Of a stretch of DNA of 43,406 nt, positions 11,914 through 21,049 are shown in pieces. Under the pieces are notes generated by a model. The model was given only the letters and a program-made list of their open reading frames with translations, had not been told where the DNA came from and did no database searches. Every line of letters starts with the position of its first letter. Position 1 is the first letter of the stretch. Source of the DNA: Thiobacillus sp. (lineage in GTDB: Bacteria > Pseudomonadota > Gammaproteobacteria > Burkholderiales > Thiobacillaceae); assembly GCA_018262815.1 (NCBI GenBank), contig JADFDN010000009.1, positions 1 through 43,406 on the forward strand, given 5' to 3'. The translations under genes were made by a program, and so were the position numbers.

Positions 11914-12888
11914 ATGAATACGCCGGGTGAAATGACCGCGATGCGCGCGTCCGACGACGCTTTGGGTTCGTCGGATCAGACCGTGATTGCCTTTGGCGAA
12001 ACCCTGGTCGACCAGTTTCGCGATCGCAATGTGCTGGGTGGGGCGCCGTTCAACGTGGCGTGTCACCTCGGCGCGCTGGGGGCGCACCCGATTCTGGTGA
12101 CGCGGTCGGGCAAGGATGCGATGGGCGAGCAGCTGCAGCAGGCGATGATCGAACGCGGCCTCGACATGCGCGGCGTCCAACGCGATCCGGTCCACCCGAC
12201 CGGACGGGTCAAGGTGACCGAGACCGGGAACGGTCATGCATTCGACATCCTGTCGGACCAGGCCTACGACTACATACACGCCAGTCTGGCACGGATGGTG
12301 GGTTTGTCCTCACATCCGCAGCTGGTCTATTTCGGTACGCTGTCTCAACGTGGCCTTTCGCGCCGCGCCCTGCATGCCCTGCTCGGCGCAGTTGATGCCC
12401 ATGCATTTCTGGATGTCAATCTGCGCGACCCCTGGGTGGATGCCGACACGCTGCGCTGGTCGCTGCAACAGGCCAACGTCGTCAAGCTCAACGAGGAGGA
12501 ACTGGTCCGCATCGCCGATCTCTTCTCGCTGGACGGCGCCACGTTGCAGGCCCGGGCCGCCGTGCTGGTGTCGAGTTTCGACTTGCTACGGGTGGTGGTG
12601 ACGCGCGGCGCGGACGGAGCCTGGACGCTCGACGGCGCCGGCCGCATCGAGTCGGTGAGGGGAACGCCGCTGGCGCATGTGGTCGACGCCGTGGGAGCCG
12701 GCGACGGATTCGCCGCCGTCTTCATCCTCGGCATGTTGCGGCGCTGGCCACTCAGACTGCGGCTGGCGCGTGCCGATGCCTTTGCCCGAGCGCTATGCCA
12801 GATCCGGGGCGCGGTGCCGCCGTCGCGGGATTTCTATGTTCCGTTCATCCAGGAATGGAAACTCGAATCGGAGAGAGCAAGTGCGTGA
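11914..12888 (+). CDS. PfkB-family fructokinase
   Basis: A 324-aa protein of the ribokinase/PfkB fold. It has the N-terminal FGETLVD and LGGAPFNVACHLGALG sugar-binding motif, and the C-terminal DAVGAGDGFAAVF ATP/anion-hole motif with the catalytic Asp (D264). It is expected to phosphorylate fructose to fructose-6-phosphate, feeding the sucrose-phosphate synthase encoded by the next gene or recovering fructose from sucrose cleavage. I chose ATG 11914 (GCAGG upstream); ATGs at 11932 and 11941 and a GTG at 11905 are also in frame. It overlaps the next gene by 8 nt. It is the first gene of the sucrose operon. Confidence 0.88.
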   Translation: MNTPGEMTAMRASDDALGSSDQTVIAFGETLVDQFRDRNVLGGAPFNVACHLGALGAHPILVTRSGKDAMGEQLQQAMIERGLDMRGVQRDPVHPTGRVKVTETGNGHAFDILSDQAYDYIHASLARMVGLSSHPQLVYFGTLSQRGLSRRALHALLGAVDAHAFLDVNLRDPWVDADTLRWSLQQANVVKLNEEELVRIADLFSLDGATLQARAAVLVSSFDLLRVVVTRGADGAWTLDGAGRIESVRGTPLAHVVDAVGAGDGFAAVFILGMLRRWPLRLRLARADAFARALCQIRGAVPPSRDFYVPFIQEWKLESERASA

Positions 12889-15043
12889 TTTGTATGTACT
12901 GATGGTGAGCGTGCACGGCCTGATGCGGGGGCACGATCTGGAGCTGGGACGTGATGCCGATACCGGCGGCCAGACCTTGTACGTGATCGAACTGGCGAAA
13001 TCGCTCGGACGGCATCCGCGTGTCGAGCAGGTCGACGTGCTGACCCGGCTGGTCGACGATCCGGCCGTATCTCCCGACTATGCCGTTCCCGAAGAGCCGC
13101 TGAGCGAGCGTGCCCGACTGGTGCGGCTGCCGTGCGGTCCACGCCGTTACCTGCGCAAGGAAAGTCTCTGGAATCATCTCGACCAGCTGGTCGACCGTAC
13201 CCTCAGTTATCTGCGCCAGCAGCCACGCCTGCCCGACGTCATCCACAGCCATTACGCGGACGCCGGCTACGTCGGCGTGCATCTGTCTCAGCTGCTCGGC
13301 ATTCCGCTGGTGCACACCGGCCATTCGCTGGGACGCTGCAAACGCCAGCGCCTGCTCGATAACGGACGCCGCGAACAGTCGATCGACCGCCAGTTCAACT
13401 TCGTGCGCCGCATCGCTGCCGAGGAGGCGGTGCTGGCGCACGCCGCGCTGGTGGTCACCAGCACCGCACAGGAAAGCAGCGAACAGTACGGCCTCTACAA
13501 CAACCATCAGCCCGCACGCATGGTGGTGATTCCGCCCGGGACCGATACGTCGCGCTTTGCACCGCCCGGCCGCGAACCGATCCCAGCGCATGTGACGGCG
13601 CTGGTCGACCGCTTCTTCACACAGCCGAAAAAACCCCTCATCCTCGCCATCTGCCGGCCCGAAATACGCAAGAACCTGAGCCGCCTGGTCGCCGCCTACG
13701 GCGAGTCGCCCGACCTGCGCGAACGCGCCAACCTCGCCATCGTCGCCGGCAACCGCGACGACATCCGCAGCATGGACGAGGCACAGGCCGATGTGCTGAG
13801 GGATCTGCTGCTCGATGTCGATCGCTACGACCTGTGGGGCAGCGTCGCGCTGCCGAAGCAGCATCAGCCGGATGACATCCCCGCGCTGTACCGGCTGGCA
13901 GCGCAACGGCGTGGCGTGTTCGTCAATCCGGCATTGACCGAACCGTTCGGCCTGACTCTGATCGAGGCGGCGGCGAGCGGACTGCCGGTGGTGGCCACCC
14001 ACGACGGCGGTCCCCGCGACATCCTCGCGCATTGCGAAAACGGCGTGCTGGTCGATCCGCTTGACAGCGCGGATATCGCGAGGGGGTTGCTTGCGGTGGT
14101 GTCGGACGCGCGCAGCTGGCAACGCTACGCGCGGCGCGGCATCAGCGGCGTGGCGCGCCACTACACCTGGGATGCCCATGTCGCCAAATACCTGAAGGCG
14201 GTCGATCACGTGGTCCACCGTACCCGCAAGCAGGTTCGGCGCGAGCGTGTGGTGCAGCGTCCGGCGACCAATCCGATGCCGTACGTGCAGCGCATGCTGG
14301 TGAGCGACATCGACAATACGCTGATCGGTGACCGCGCAGGACTTGCCACGCTGGTTCGCGTGCTTCGCGAGCGGTCGCGCGACTTGGGCTTCGGCGTGGC
14401 CACCGGACGCCATTTGCCGAGCGCACTCGAGGTGCTGCGCCAAGCGCGGGTGCCGCTCCCCGATGTGCTGATTACCGCAGTCGGGAGCGAAATCCATTAT
14501 GGCCCCGATATCCGTCCCGACGCGGGCTGGCAGCGCCATATCCAGCACCTGTGGCGACGCGATGCATTGGCAGCCTTGTTCGAGGACATGCCCGGGCTGA
14601 CGCTGCAATCGGACGACCAGCAAAGTGAATTCAAGCTGAGCTTCGATGTGGACCCGCTGGCCATGCCCAGCCTGCGCGAAATCGATAGACGGCTGCGCCA
14701 GGTTCGTCTGCACGCCAACCTGGTTTATTCGCATCAGGCCTATCTCGATGTTCTGCCTATCCGGGCGTCCAAGGGGCAGGCCATTCGCTATCTGGCCTAT
14801 AAATGGGGATTGCCCTTGCACGCTTTTCTGGTGGCCGGCGATTCGGGTAACGATCTGGAAATGCTGCTCGGCGATACCCAGGCGGTGGTGGTGTCCAATC
14901 ACAGCGCGGAACTGGACAAGCTGCGCGGGATGGATCAGGTGTATTTCGCCTCGACGCCCTGTGCGTCAGGCATCCTCGAGGGCATGACGCACTATGGACT
15001 GGTACGTGCGCCGACGCCCGACAGCCACAAGGAGGCCGCATGA
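12881..15043 (+). CDS. sucrose-phosphate synthase with fused sucrose-phosphatase-like HAD domain
   Basis: A 720-aa protein. Residues about 1-445 are a GT4 glycosyltransferase with [26 protein letters not shown] at the N-terminus, [11 protein letters not shown], and the nucleotide-sugar EX7E motif EPFGLTLIE (E354, E362). Residues about 470-715 are a HAD-IIB phosphatase with nucleophile DIDNT (D476) and GDSGND (D654). It would join UDP- or ADP-glucose to fructose-6-P and may remove the phosphate itself, since the HAD motifs look intact. The GTG start at 12881 has GGAGAG in front and overlaps the fructokinase stop. Its stop overlaps the next start (ATGA). Confidence 0.92.
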   Translation: MRDLYVLMVSVHGLMRGHDLELGRDADTGGQTLYVIELAKSLGRHPRVEQVDVLTRLVDDPAVSPDYAVPEEPLSERARLVRLPCGPRRYLRKESLWNHLDQLVDRTLSYLRQQPRLPDVIHSHYADAGYVGVHLSQLLGIPLVHTGHSLGRCKRQRLLDNGRREQSIDRQFNFVRRIAAEEAVLAHAALVVTSTAQESSEQYGLYNNHQPARMVVIPPGTDTSRFAPPGREPIPAHVTALVDRFFTQPKKPLILAICRPEIRKNLSRLVAAYGESPDLRERANLAIVAGNRDDIRSMDEAQADVLRDLLLDVDRYDLWGSVALPKQHQPDDIPALYRLAAQRRGVFVNPALTEPFGLTLIEAAASGLPVVATHDGGPRDILAHCENGVLVDPLDSADIARGLLAVVSDARSWQRYARRGISGVARHYTWDAHVAKYLKAVDHVVHRTRKQVRRERVVQRPATNPMPYVQRMLVSDIDNTLIGDRAGLATLVRVLRERSRDLGFGVATGRHLPSALEVLRQARVPLPDVLITAVGSEIHYGPDIRPDAGWQRHIQHLWRRDALAALFEDMPGLTLQSDDQQSEFKLSFDVDPLAMPSLREIDRRLRQVRLHANLVYSHQAYLDVLPIRASKGQAIRYLAYKWGLPLHAFLVAGDSGNDLEMLLGDTQAVVVSNHSAELDKLRGMDQVYFASTPCASGILEGMTHYGLVRAPTPDSHKEAA

Positions 15044-17430
15044 TCGATGCCCTAAAAACCTGGACGGCGGAGCACCGCGATCCGGTGGATGCCTACCTGC
15101 GCCGCTGCTTCGCCGAAAACCGGGCGCTGATGCTGCAAAGCGATCTCTGTCAGGTGCTCGATGCCCTGGCGGCCGATCCCGCCAGCCCGCCGCTCGACGG
15201 CACTCCCCTGCAGCAGGCGGTGCGGCATTTCCAGGAAGGCGTGTTCCAGACGCCATGGGCCTACTTCGCGCTGCGCGAGGGCGCTGGCCGTTGGCGTTAT
15301 CTGCGCATGCATCAGGAGCAGCTCGTGCCGGAGCGCGTGTCGGTGAGCGAATTCCTCGCCTTCAAGGAACAGCTGGTGAGGCCGGCGGGAGAGGGTGAAA
15401 GCGCACTGGAAATCGACTTCGAGCCGTTTGGCCGCCATGTACCGCGGCTGCAGGAAACGCGCTCGATCGGACAGGGCGTGCTGCATCTCAACCGGGCGCT
15501 GGCGAGCGCGATGTTCACCCGGCCCGAAGCGGGGCAGGCCAAGCTCGTGAACTTTCTGCGCATGCACAAGATCGACGGCCAGCAACTGATGCTTGCGCCG
15601 CACATCGGCGACGTGTCGCAACTGCAGAACGCGCTGCGGGAGGCGCTGCGACAGCTCGAAGCGCTCGACCCCGAGACGCCGTGGACCGGACTGGCGGCAA
15701 CGCTCGGCAGGCTGGGCTTCGAGCCCGGCTGGGGCGCCACGGCGGCGCGCGCGAGAGAGACCATGGAGATGCTGGTCGACATTCTGGAAGCGCCGTCGCC
15801 CGCCGTGCTGGAGGCCTTTCTCGCGCGCGTGCCGATGATCTCGCGCCTGCTGATCCTGTCGCCGCACGGCTACTTTGGCCAGGACAACGTACTGGGGCGC
15901 CCCGATACCGGCGGCCAGGTGGTCTACATCCTCGACCAGGTGCGTGCGCTGGAACACGAGATGCACGATCGGATGGCGGCCCAGGGAGTGCAGGTCGATC
16001 CGCAGATCATCGTGGTCACCCGGCTGATACCCGATGCCGACGGCACCACCTGCAACCAGCCTCTGGAGAAAATCCAGGGCACCGACCATGCCTGGATCGT
16101 GCGCGTGCCATTCCATCACCCCAACGGCGAGATCGTGCGGGAGTGGATTTCGCGTTTCGAGATCTGGCCTTACCTGGAAACCTTCGCGACTCATGTCGAA
16201 CGCGAGGCGCTGGCGAAGCTCGGGGGGCGCCCCGACCTCATCATCGGCAACTATTCCGACGGCAACCTGGTGGCGAGCCTGCTGTCTTCGCGACTGGGCG
16301 TGACGCAGTGCAACATCGCCCATGCGCTGGAACAGACCAAGTACCTGCACTCGGCGCTGTACTGGGAAGCCAACGATCCGACCTATCACTTCGCCTGCCA
16401 GTACACCGCCGATCTGATCGGCATGAATCACGCCGACTTCATCATCACCAGCACCTATCAGGAAATCGCCGGTACGGCGCACAGCATCGGCCAGTACGAA
16501 AGCTATCGCGCGTTCACCCTGCCGGGGCTGTACCGTGTGGTCGACGGCATCGACCTGTTCGACCCCAAGTTCAATATCGTCTCTCCGGGCGCCGATGCGG
16601 ACATCTATTTTCCCTACAGTGACACGGCGCGGCGGCTGCATTCGCTGATGCCCGATATCGAGCGCCTGCTCCATGCCTCCGATCCCGGGGTGCCGCATCG
16701 AGGACAGTTCGACGATCCCGGCAAGCCGCTGATCTTCACCATGGCCCGGCTCGACCGCATCAAGAACCTGTCCGGGCTGACCGAATGGTTCGGCGCCAGC
16801 GAGCGTCTGGCCGAGTCGGCCAATCTGGTGGTGATCGGCGGCCACGTCGATGCGTCTGCTTCCGGAGACGAGGAGGAACGGGCGGAGATCGAGCGCATGC
16901 ATGCGCTGATGGACCAGTACCGGCTGGACGGACGGATGCGCTGGCTCGGCGCCCGGCTCGACAAGAATCTCGCAGGCGAACTCTATCGCCATGTCGCCGA
17001 CTGCCGCGGCGTGTTCGTTCAGCCTGCGCTGTTCGAGGCCTTCGGCCTCACCCTGATCGAGGCGATGGCGTCGGGGCTGCCGGTGTTCGCCACCCGTTAC
17101 GGCGGGCCGCTCGAGATCATCGAGCACGGCAAGTCCGGATTCCACATCGATCCCAACGACGGCGCCGCGGCCGCCGAGGCGATCGCCGATTTCCTGCAGC
17201 AGTGCGCTAACGACCCGGCGCGCTGGCAGCGCATTTCGGATGCTGCGCTGGCACGGGTGGCCGCGCGCTACACCTGGAAGCTGTATGCCGAACGCATGAT
17301 GACGCTGTCGCGCATTTACGGGTTCTGGAAGTTCGTCAGCAATCTGGAGCGCGAGGAAGCCGGCCGTTACCTGCAACTGTTTCAACACCTGCAATTCCGC
17401 CCGCTGGCGCGCGCAGTGGGTCAGCACTGA
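15040..17430 (+). CDS. sus: sucrose synthase
   Basis: A 796-aa protein, the normal length for sucrose synthases. Residues about 1-250 are the N-terminal regulatory part. Residues about 265-755 are the GT4 catalytic part with [34 protein letters not shown] and the EX7E motif in [15 protein letters not shown] (E666, E674). It reversibly converts sucrose + nucleoside diphosphate to NDP-glucose + fructose. Next to the synthase/phosphatase it completes a sucrose cycle, as known in Nitrosomonas and thiobacilli, where sucrose can serve as compatible solute or glucose donor store. It is coupled to the upstream gene by ATGA, and mscS follows 11 nt later. Confidence 0.95.
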   Translation: MIDALKTWTAEHRDPVDAYLRRCFAENRALMLQSDLCQVLDALAADPASPPLDGTPLQQAVRHFQEGVFQTPWAYFALREGAGRWRYLRMHQEQLVPERVSVSEFLAFKEQLVRPAGEGESALEIDFEPFGRHVPRLQETRSIGQGVLHLNRALASAMFTRPEAGQAKLVNFLRMHKIDGQQLMLAPHIGDVSQLQNALREALRQLEALDPETPWTGLAATLGRLGFEPGWGATAARARETMEMLVDILEAPSPAVLEAFLARVPMISRLLILSPHGYFGQDNVLGRPDTGGQVVYILDQVRALEHEMHDRMAAQGVQVDPQIIVVTRLIPDADGTTCNQPLEKIQGTDHAWIVRVPFHHPNGEIVREWISRFEIWPYLETFATHVEREALAKLGGRPDLIIGNYSDGNLVASLLSSRLGVTQCNIAHALEQTKYLHSALYWEANDPTYHFACQYTADLIGMNHADFIITSTYQEIAGTAHSIGQYESYRAFTLPGLYRVVDGIDLFDPKFNIVSPGADADIYFPYSDTARRLHSLMPDIERLLHASDPGVPHRGQFDDPGKPLIFTMARLDRIKNLSGLTEWFGASERLAESANLVVIGGHVDASASGDEEERAEIERMHALMDQYRLDGRMRWLGARLDKNLAGELYRHVADCRGVFVQPALFEAFGLTLIEAMASGLPVFATRYGGPLEIIEHGKSGFHIDPNDGAAAAEAIADFLQQCANDPARWQRISDAALARVAARYTWKLYAERMMTLSRIYGFWKFVSNLEREEAGRYLQLFQHLQFRPLARAVGQH

Positions 17431-17441
17431 GAGGCTTCACC

Positions 17442-18344
17442 ATGGAGTATCTGAATACCCTGACTGTCTATCTGGGCGAATGGCGCGATCTCGCCGTGAT
17501 CGCGCTACACGTCGCCATCATTCTGGGGCTGACCTGGCTGGCCTTGCGCGTGATGCGCAAGATGCTGGAGCAATTGCGCAAGCGCATGCAGGAGGATGTC
17601 GACGATCTCGAACGCGTCAAGCGGCTCAATACGCTGGAACGCGTATTCCGCTACGTTGCCACCGTGATCATTATCCTGGTCGCCAGCATGCTGGTCCTTT
17701 CGGAGCTCGGCATTTCCATCGCGCCCATCCTTGCCACGGCCGGCGTACTCGGCATTGCCATCGGCTTCGGCGCACAAAGCCTGGTCAAGGATTATTTCAC
17801 GGGCTTTTTCCTGCTGCTGGAAAACCAGGTGCGGGTGGGCGACGTCGTCGAAGTGTCGGGCAAAGGCGGCCTGGTCGAGGAAATGACGCTGCGCTACATC
17901 CGTTTGCGCGACTACGAAGGCAGCGTGCATTACGTCCCCAACGGCACGGTCGACACGGTGACCAACCGCAGCCGCGGTTTCGCCTACGCGGTGATCGATG
18001 TCGGCGTGGCCTACCGGGAAGACATCGACGTTGTATACGACGTGATGCGGGAGGTCGCCTCCGAATTGCGTGTCGATCCCGAGCTCTCCAGCAGGATCGT
18101 CGACGATATCGAAATCGCGGGTGTCGACAACTGGGCGGATTCGGCCGTGGTGATCCGTTGCCGTTTCAAGGTGATGCCGCTGGAACAATGGGGCGTGCGG
18201 CGAGCCTATCTGTATCGCCTGAAAAAGGCGTTCGACGCTGCCGGCATCGAGATACCCTATCCGCATCTCACCGTGTATGCGGGGCAGGACAAACAGGGAC
18301 ACGCCGCGCCCCTTCCGCTGGTATTGCAGCGGAAGGCTGCCTGA
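17442..18344 (+). CDS. mscS: MscS family small-conductance mechanosensitive channel
   Basis: A 300-aa protein. Helices at about 17-38, 68-88 and 94-128 are followed by the pore-lining TM3 motif GVLGIAIGFGAQSLVKDYFTGFFLLLENQ, the Sm-like beta domain (RVGDVVEVSGKGGLVEEMTLRYIRLRDYEG, then VPNG) and the alpha/beta C-terminus. It opens on membrane tension to release solutes upon hypo-osmotic shock. It lies 11 nt after sucrose synthase, apparently in the same operon. This pairs synthesis of an osmolyte with a valve to release it (inference). Its last codons contain a perfect 10-bp stem. Confidence 0.93.
   Translation: MEYLNTLTVYLGEWRDLAVIALHVAIILGLTWLALRVMRKMLEQLRKRMQEDVDDLERVKRLNTLERVFRYVATVIIILVASMLVLSELGISIAPILATAGVLGIAIGFGAQSLVKDYFTGFFLLLENQVRVGDVVEVSGKGGLVEEMTLRYIRLRDYEGSVHYVPNGTVDTVTNRSRGFAYAVIDVGVAYREDIDVVYDVMREVASELRVDPELSSRIVDDIEIAGVDNWADSAVVIRCRFKVMPLEQWGVRRAYLYRLKKAFDAAGIEIPYPHLTVYAGQDKQGHAAPLPLVLQRKAA
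18311..18336 (+). terminator. perfect 10-bp hairpin in the 3' end of mscS
   Basis: CCTTCCGCTG (18311-18320) is exactly complementary to 18327-18336 around a 6-nt loop, inside the last codons of mscS. A second short stem GCGGC-CT-GCCGC spans the 15-nt gap to the convergent marR stop. There is no T-run, so it could protect the mRNA end or slow polymerase rather than act as a classical terminator. Confidence 0.4.
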
Positions 18345-18359
18345 GCGGCCTGCCGCGGC

Positions 18360-18833
18360 TCAGAGTTCCGACAGCGGTTTCTGCGCGTCCTGAATATTGA
18401 CTGCGCCCATGTGGGCGATCAACACCGCGAGATCCTGGTTCAGGCGCGTCAGCGCATCCTCGGGCAACTGGCCGAGCGCGTGCGTGAGGATGCCGGTCAG
18501 CGGCTGCGGTGCCTGTTCGAGTGCCTTTTCCCCCGCGGCAGTGAGATAGAGCTGGACCACGCGCTGGTCGGCGTGCTTGCGCTCGCGCCGGATCAGGCCG
18601 GCTTTCTCGATTTTGTCGAGCAGGTTGCTCGCGGTGGAGGCGTGGATCGACAGGGCCTGCGCCAGTTCCGACACTTTCATGCCCGGAGTCTGGCGCAGCG
18701 CGGCCAGTGCCCAGATCTGCGCACCGCTGACGCCGCAGGCTTTTTCCACTGCCTGAAAATGCTGGCGCACCGCGCCGAAAATGACGCGAAACTGGCGCAG
18801 CGCTTCGTTGGCGGCGTGGGGGGGTGAACTCAA
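18360..18833 (-). CDS. MarR family transcriptional regulator
   Basis: A 157-aa winged-helix protein. The dimerisation helix contains ALRQFRVIFGAVRQHFQAVEKACGVSGAQIWAL. The helix-turn-helix has MKVSELAQALSIHASTASNLLDKIEKAGLIRRE, and the wing has DQRVVQLYLTAAGEKAL. I use a TTG start at 18833 because GGAGAG lies 5 nt upstream; an in-frame ATG at 18893 would add 20 residues but lacks a good ribosome site. It is the last gene of the minus-strand group with the antiporters and UspA, and a candidate regulator of it. Target and ligand are unknown. Confidence 0.85.
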   Translation of the reverse strand: MSSPPHAANEALRQFRVIFGAVRQHFQAVEKACGVSGAQIWALAALRQTPGMKVSELAQALSIHASTASNLLDKIEKAGLIRRERKHADQRVVQLYLTAAGEKALEQAPQPLTGILTHALGQLPEDALTRLNQDLAVLIAHMGAVNIQDAQKPLSEL

Positions 18834-19000
18834 GTGGGCTCTCCGGGCATCAAAACGGTAATCATCGCAGAAATTCCGGGTCCCCGCGCTCATCGTCCTG
18901 AGCACCGGTGGCCAGAACGGGCCGGGATGGCGCCGCGCGGTCGCGGGCATGGGGTGTGCAGCGAAGGCCGGCCGGTCGGCACCTGGGTGCGGGGTGCGGA

Positions 19001-20077
19001 TTAATGCGGAGGCACTGCAACCGGTTCGTCGGCGTAACGCCAGATATTCACGTCCAGGCCGGCTTCGCGGATGTGCTCGGTCTTGGCGGCAAGGAAGCGC
19101 TGGAAGCTGGGCTCCTTGCGGTAGGACTTCGATGCGACGTAGTCGAACATGCCCAGGGTGTGGAATACGCGGAAGGACGATTCCCAGCGGATGACCTCCT
19201 TGCCGTCGGCGTCGAACAGCACGATGCCGGGGGCATAGTTGACGCCGAGCCGGCGCACCCAGTCGCGCACCGGCATGCGTTTTCCCTCCGGCGTGGTGAT
19301 CAGCTCGCGCGACCACATGTCGAGCTGCACGTTGTCGAACTTCGCGATCACGTCGCGGGTTTCGGGGTCGGCCAGCACGCGGCGGTGAAGCACTTCGCAA
19401 TCGGGGCAGTCCTTCTGCTCGAAAAACACGGCAAGCGGTCTGGCCGTCTTGCCGCGGCGTCGCAGGTCGGTGGCGTTCTTCAGGAAGAAGTCCTGTTTGA
19501 TCATGTCGCCCGAAGCCTGCTTCGGCACTTCGTGCGCGGCGACGAAATCGCGGAAGGCAACCGTGTTTTCATGGCGTCCGCCTACCCAGTCGAGCGCGGC
19601 CTGCAGGCGCGCCGGCGGCACATAGCCATTGAGCCGCAACAGGGTTTTTCCGGCCTCGTCGAAAAACACCAGACTGGGCGTGAACTGGATTTTCTGCGCC
19701 GCGCTGTAGCTTTTTTCGGTGTAGGTCCTGCCGTCCAGTCCGACCAGTTCCTTGTCACCCCACAGGTTGACCGCGATGACGTCGAATTTCTGCCGCATCG
19801 TGGCCTCGATCTCGCGCTGCGACAGGTTGCGCTCCACCAGCGCCGAACAATACGGGCAGCCGTCCTGGGTGAACATCAGGATGACGCGCTTGCCGTTTTT
19901 GCGCGCCTCGTCGATGTCTTCCTTCAGGTGCAGAAAGCTGTCCTTGAACCAGGCGGGGTACTCGGTCGTCTTGGCACCGTAGTAAGTGCCCATCCTGGCG
20001 GGCGCAGCCGGTTCGGCGGCGTGCAGGGGAAAAATCGGGAGCAGGGCAAACAGCGCAAGCAGCGTACGAATCTCCAT
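19001..20077 (-). CDS. exported protein with two thioredoxin-like domains
   Basis: A 358-aa protein with a signal peptide (about residues 1-20). The first thioredoxin fold (about 45-170) has active site CPYC (C74, C77) and cis-Pro FTPSL (P134). The second (about 185-340) has CPDC (C224, C227) and cis-Pro-like YAPGIVLFD. Single-domain relatives include SoxW, a periplasmic thioredoxin of sulfur oxidation, but the double arrangement is less usual. I place the start at 20077 (GGAG 6 nt upstream), not the ATG at 20089. It sits between uspA and marR. It is probably a periplasmic disulfide reductase or oxidase; the partner is unknown. Confidence 0.82.
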   Translation of the reverse strand: MEIRTLLALFALLPIFPLHAAEPAAPARMGTYYGAKTTEYPAWFKDSFLHLKEDIDEARKNGKRVILMFTQDGCPYCSALVERNLSQREIEATMRQKFDVIAVNLWGDKELVGLDGRTYTEKSYSAAQKIQFTPSLVFFDEAGKTLLRLNGYVPPARLQAALDWVGGRHENTVAFRDFVAAHEVPKQASGDMIKQDFFLKNATDLRRRGKTARPLAVFFEQKDCPDCEVLHRRVLADPETRDVIAKFDNVQLDMWSRELITTPEGKRMPVRDWVRRLGVNYAPGIVLFDADGKEVIRWESSFRVFHTLGMFDYVASKSYRKEPSFQRFLAAKTEHIREAGLDVNIWRYADEPVAVPPH

Positions 20078-20119
20078 GGCGGTCTCCATCCAGAGTCATC
20101 AGGTTTGCTGCTCCCCATG

Positions 20120-21049
20120 TTAGCAGTCCGCCGGTCCGTCGGGGCGGGCAACCGACTCGTCCTTTGCCAACCCGGCGATGAACACGTCGCTGCTGGAGTG
20201 CGACAGTACATGTTTGGTCACGCTGCCGAGCAGGAGCTCCTCCATCACCGACTGGCCGTGCTTTCCCATCACGATGAGGTCGGCGTCCATGGTCTGCTCG
20301 TGTTCGAGAATGCGCAGGGTGGCAGCGCCATGCACGAACTGGCGCGTCAGTTTATGGGCGGGCACCTGCAGCTTGCCGATGAAGGCCTCCATTGCCTGCT
20401 GCGCCGCGTCGCGCGCCTGGATGCGGTATTCATGAATCTGGTTGTCATCCATGCCGGCGAGCCGGAACGTGCTCTCCAGCTCCACCTCGAAGGCATTCAG
20501 CAGCACGAAGTCGGCATCGGGCAGCCAGGCATGGGCGGCGTTGACGGCGGCGGCGGCATGGTCGGAGAAATCGACCGGCGCGAGGACGCGCCGGTAGGGC
20601 GACTGCGGGCGCTGCTTGACCGCGAGCAAGGGACGGCGCGACTTGCGCAGCACCCGCTCGGTGGTGGAGCCGAGCAGCAGCTCGCGCACGAAATGCGCGC
20701 CGCGCACGCCCATCACCAGCAGGTCGATCTGCCGTGTCTCGACAAGCTCGGACAGTGCAGTGAGTGCCGATCCCTGTGCCAGCACGGTGTCGATGCTGCA
20801 GCCGTGGTGCGCCGCCAGATTCGTCGCAAGCTCGTTCAGTTCATTTTCTGCCTGGGCGAGCAGTTGCGCTTCCAGCGCGGCGGCGTTGCCCGGCAGGATA
20901 CGGCGCAGGTTGTCGAGCGCCGATCTGCTGACCACATGCGCGAGGGTGAGGCGGGAATCGGAATGCGCCTGCACAAGCAGGGCGGCGCGCTCCAGCGCAT
21001 GGCGCGCGGGTGCGGAAAAATCGGTGGCGGCGAGCACGGTGCGGGTCAT
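20120..21049 (-). CDS. tandem-domain universal stress protein
   Basis: A 309-aa protein with two UspA domains. Domain 1 (about 1-145) starts VLAATDFS and has the ATP-site motif MGVRGAHFVRELLLGSTTERVLRKSRRPLLAV. Domain 2 (about 150-300) has VLAPVDFS and MGKHGQSVMEELLLGSVTKHVL. Both G-2x-G-9x-G(S/T) nucleotide motifs appear intact. The start ATGA overlaps the stop of the CPA2 antiporter gene and AAAGGAG precedes it. Co-translation with a cation antiporter suggests it senses nucleotide or stress state to control ion flux (inference). Confidence 0.93.
   Translation of the reverse strand: MTRTVLAATDFSAPARHALERAALLVQAHSDSRLTLAHVVSRSALDNLRRILPGNAAALEAQLLAQAENELNELATNLAAHHGCSIDTVLAQGSALTALSELVETRQIDLLVMGVRGAHFVRELLLGSTTERVLRKSRRPLLAVKQRPQSPYRRVLAPVDFSDHAAAAVNAAHAWLPDADFVLLNAFEVELESTFRLAGMDDNQIHEYRIQARDAAQQAMEAFIGKLQVPAHKLTRQFVHGAATLRILEHEQTMDADLIVMGKHGQSVMEELLLGSVTKHVLSHSSSDVFIAGLAKDESVARPDGPADC

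Noticed and set aside
12845-14902. 685-codon minus-strand frame under the sucrose-phosphate synthase
   Set aside because: It is the reverse-frame shadow of a gene with clear catalytic motifs.
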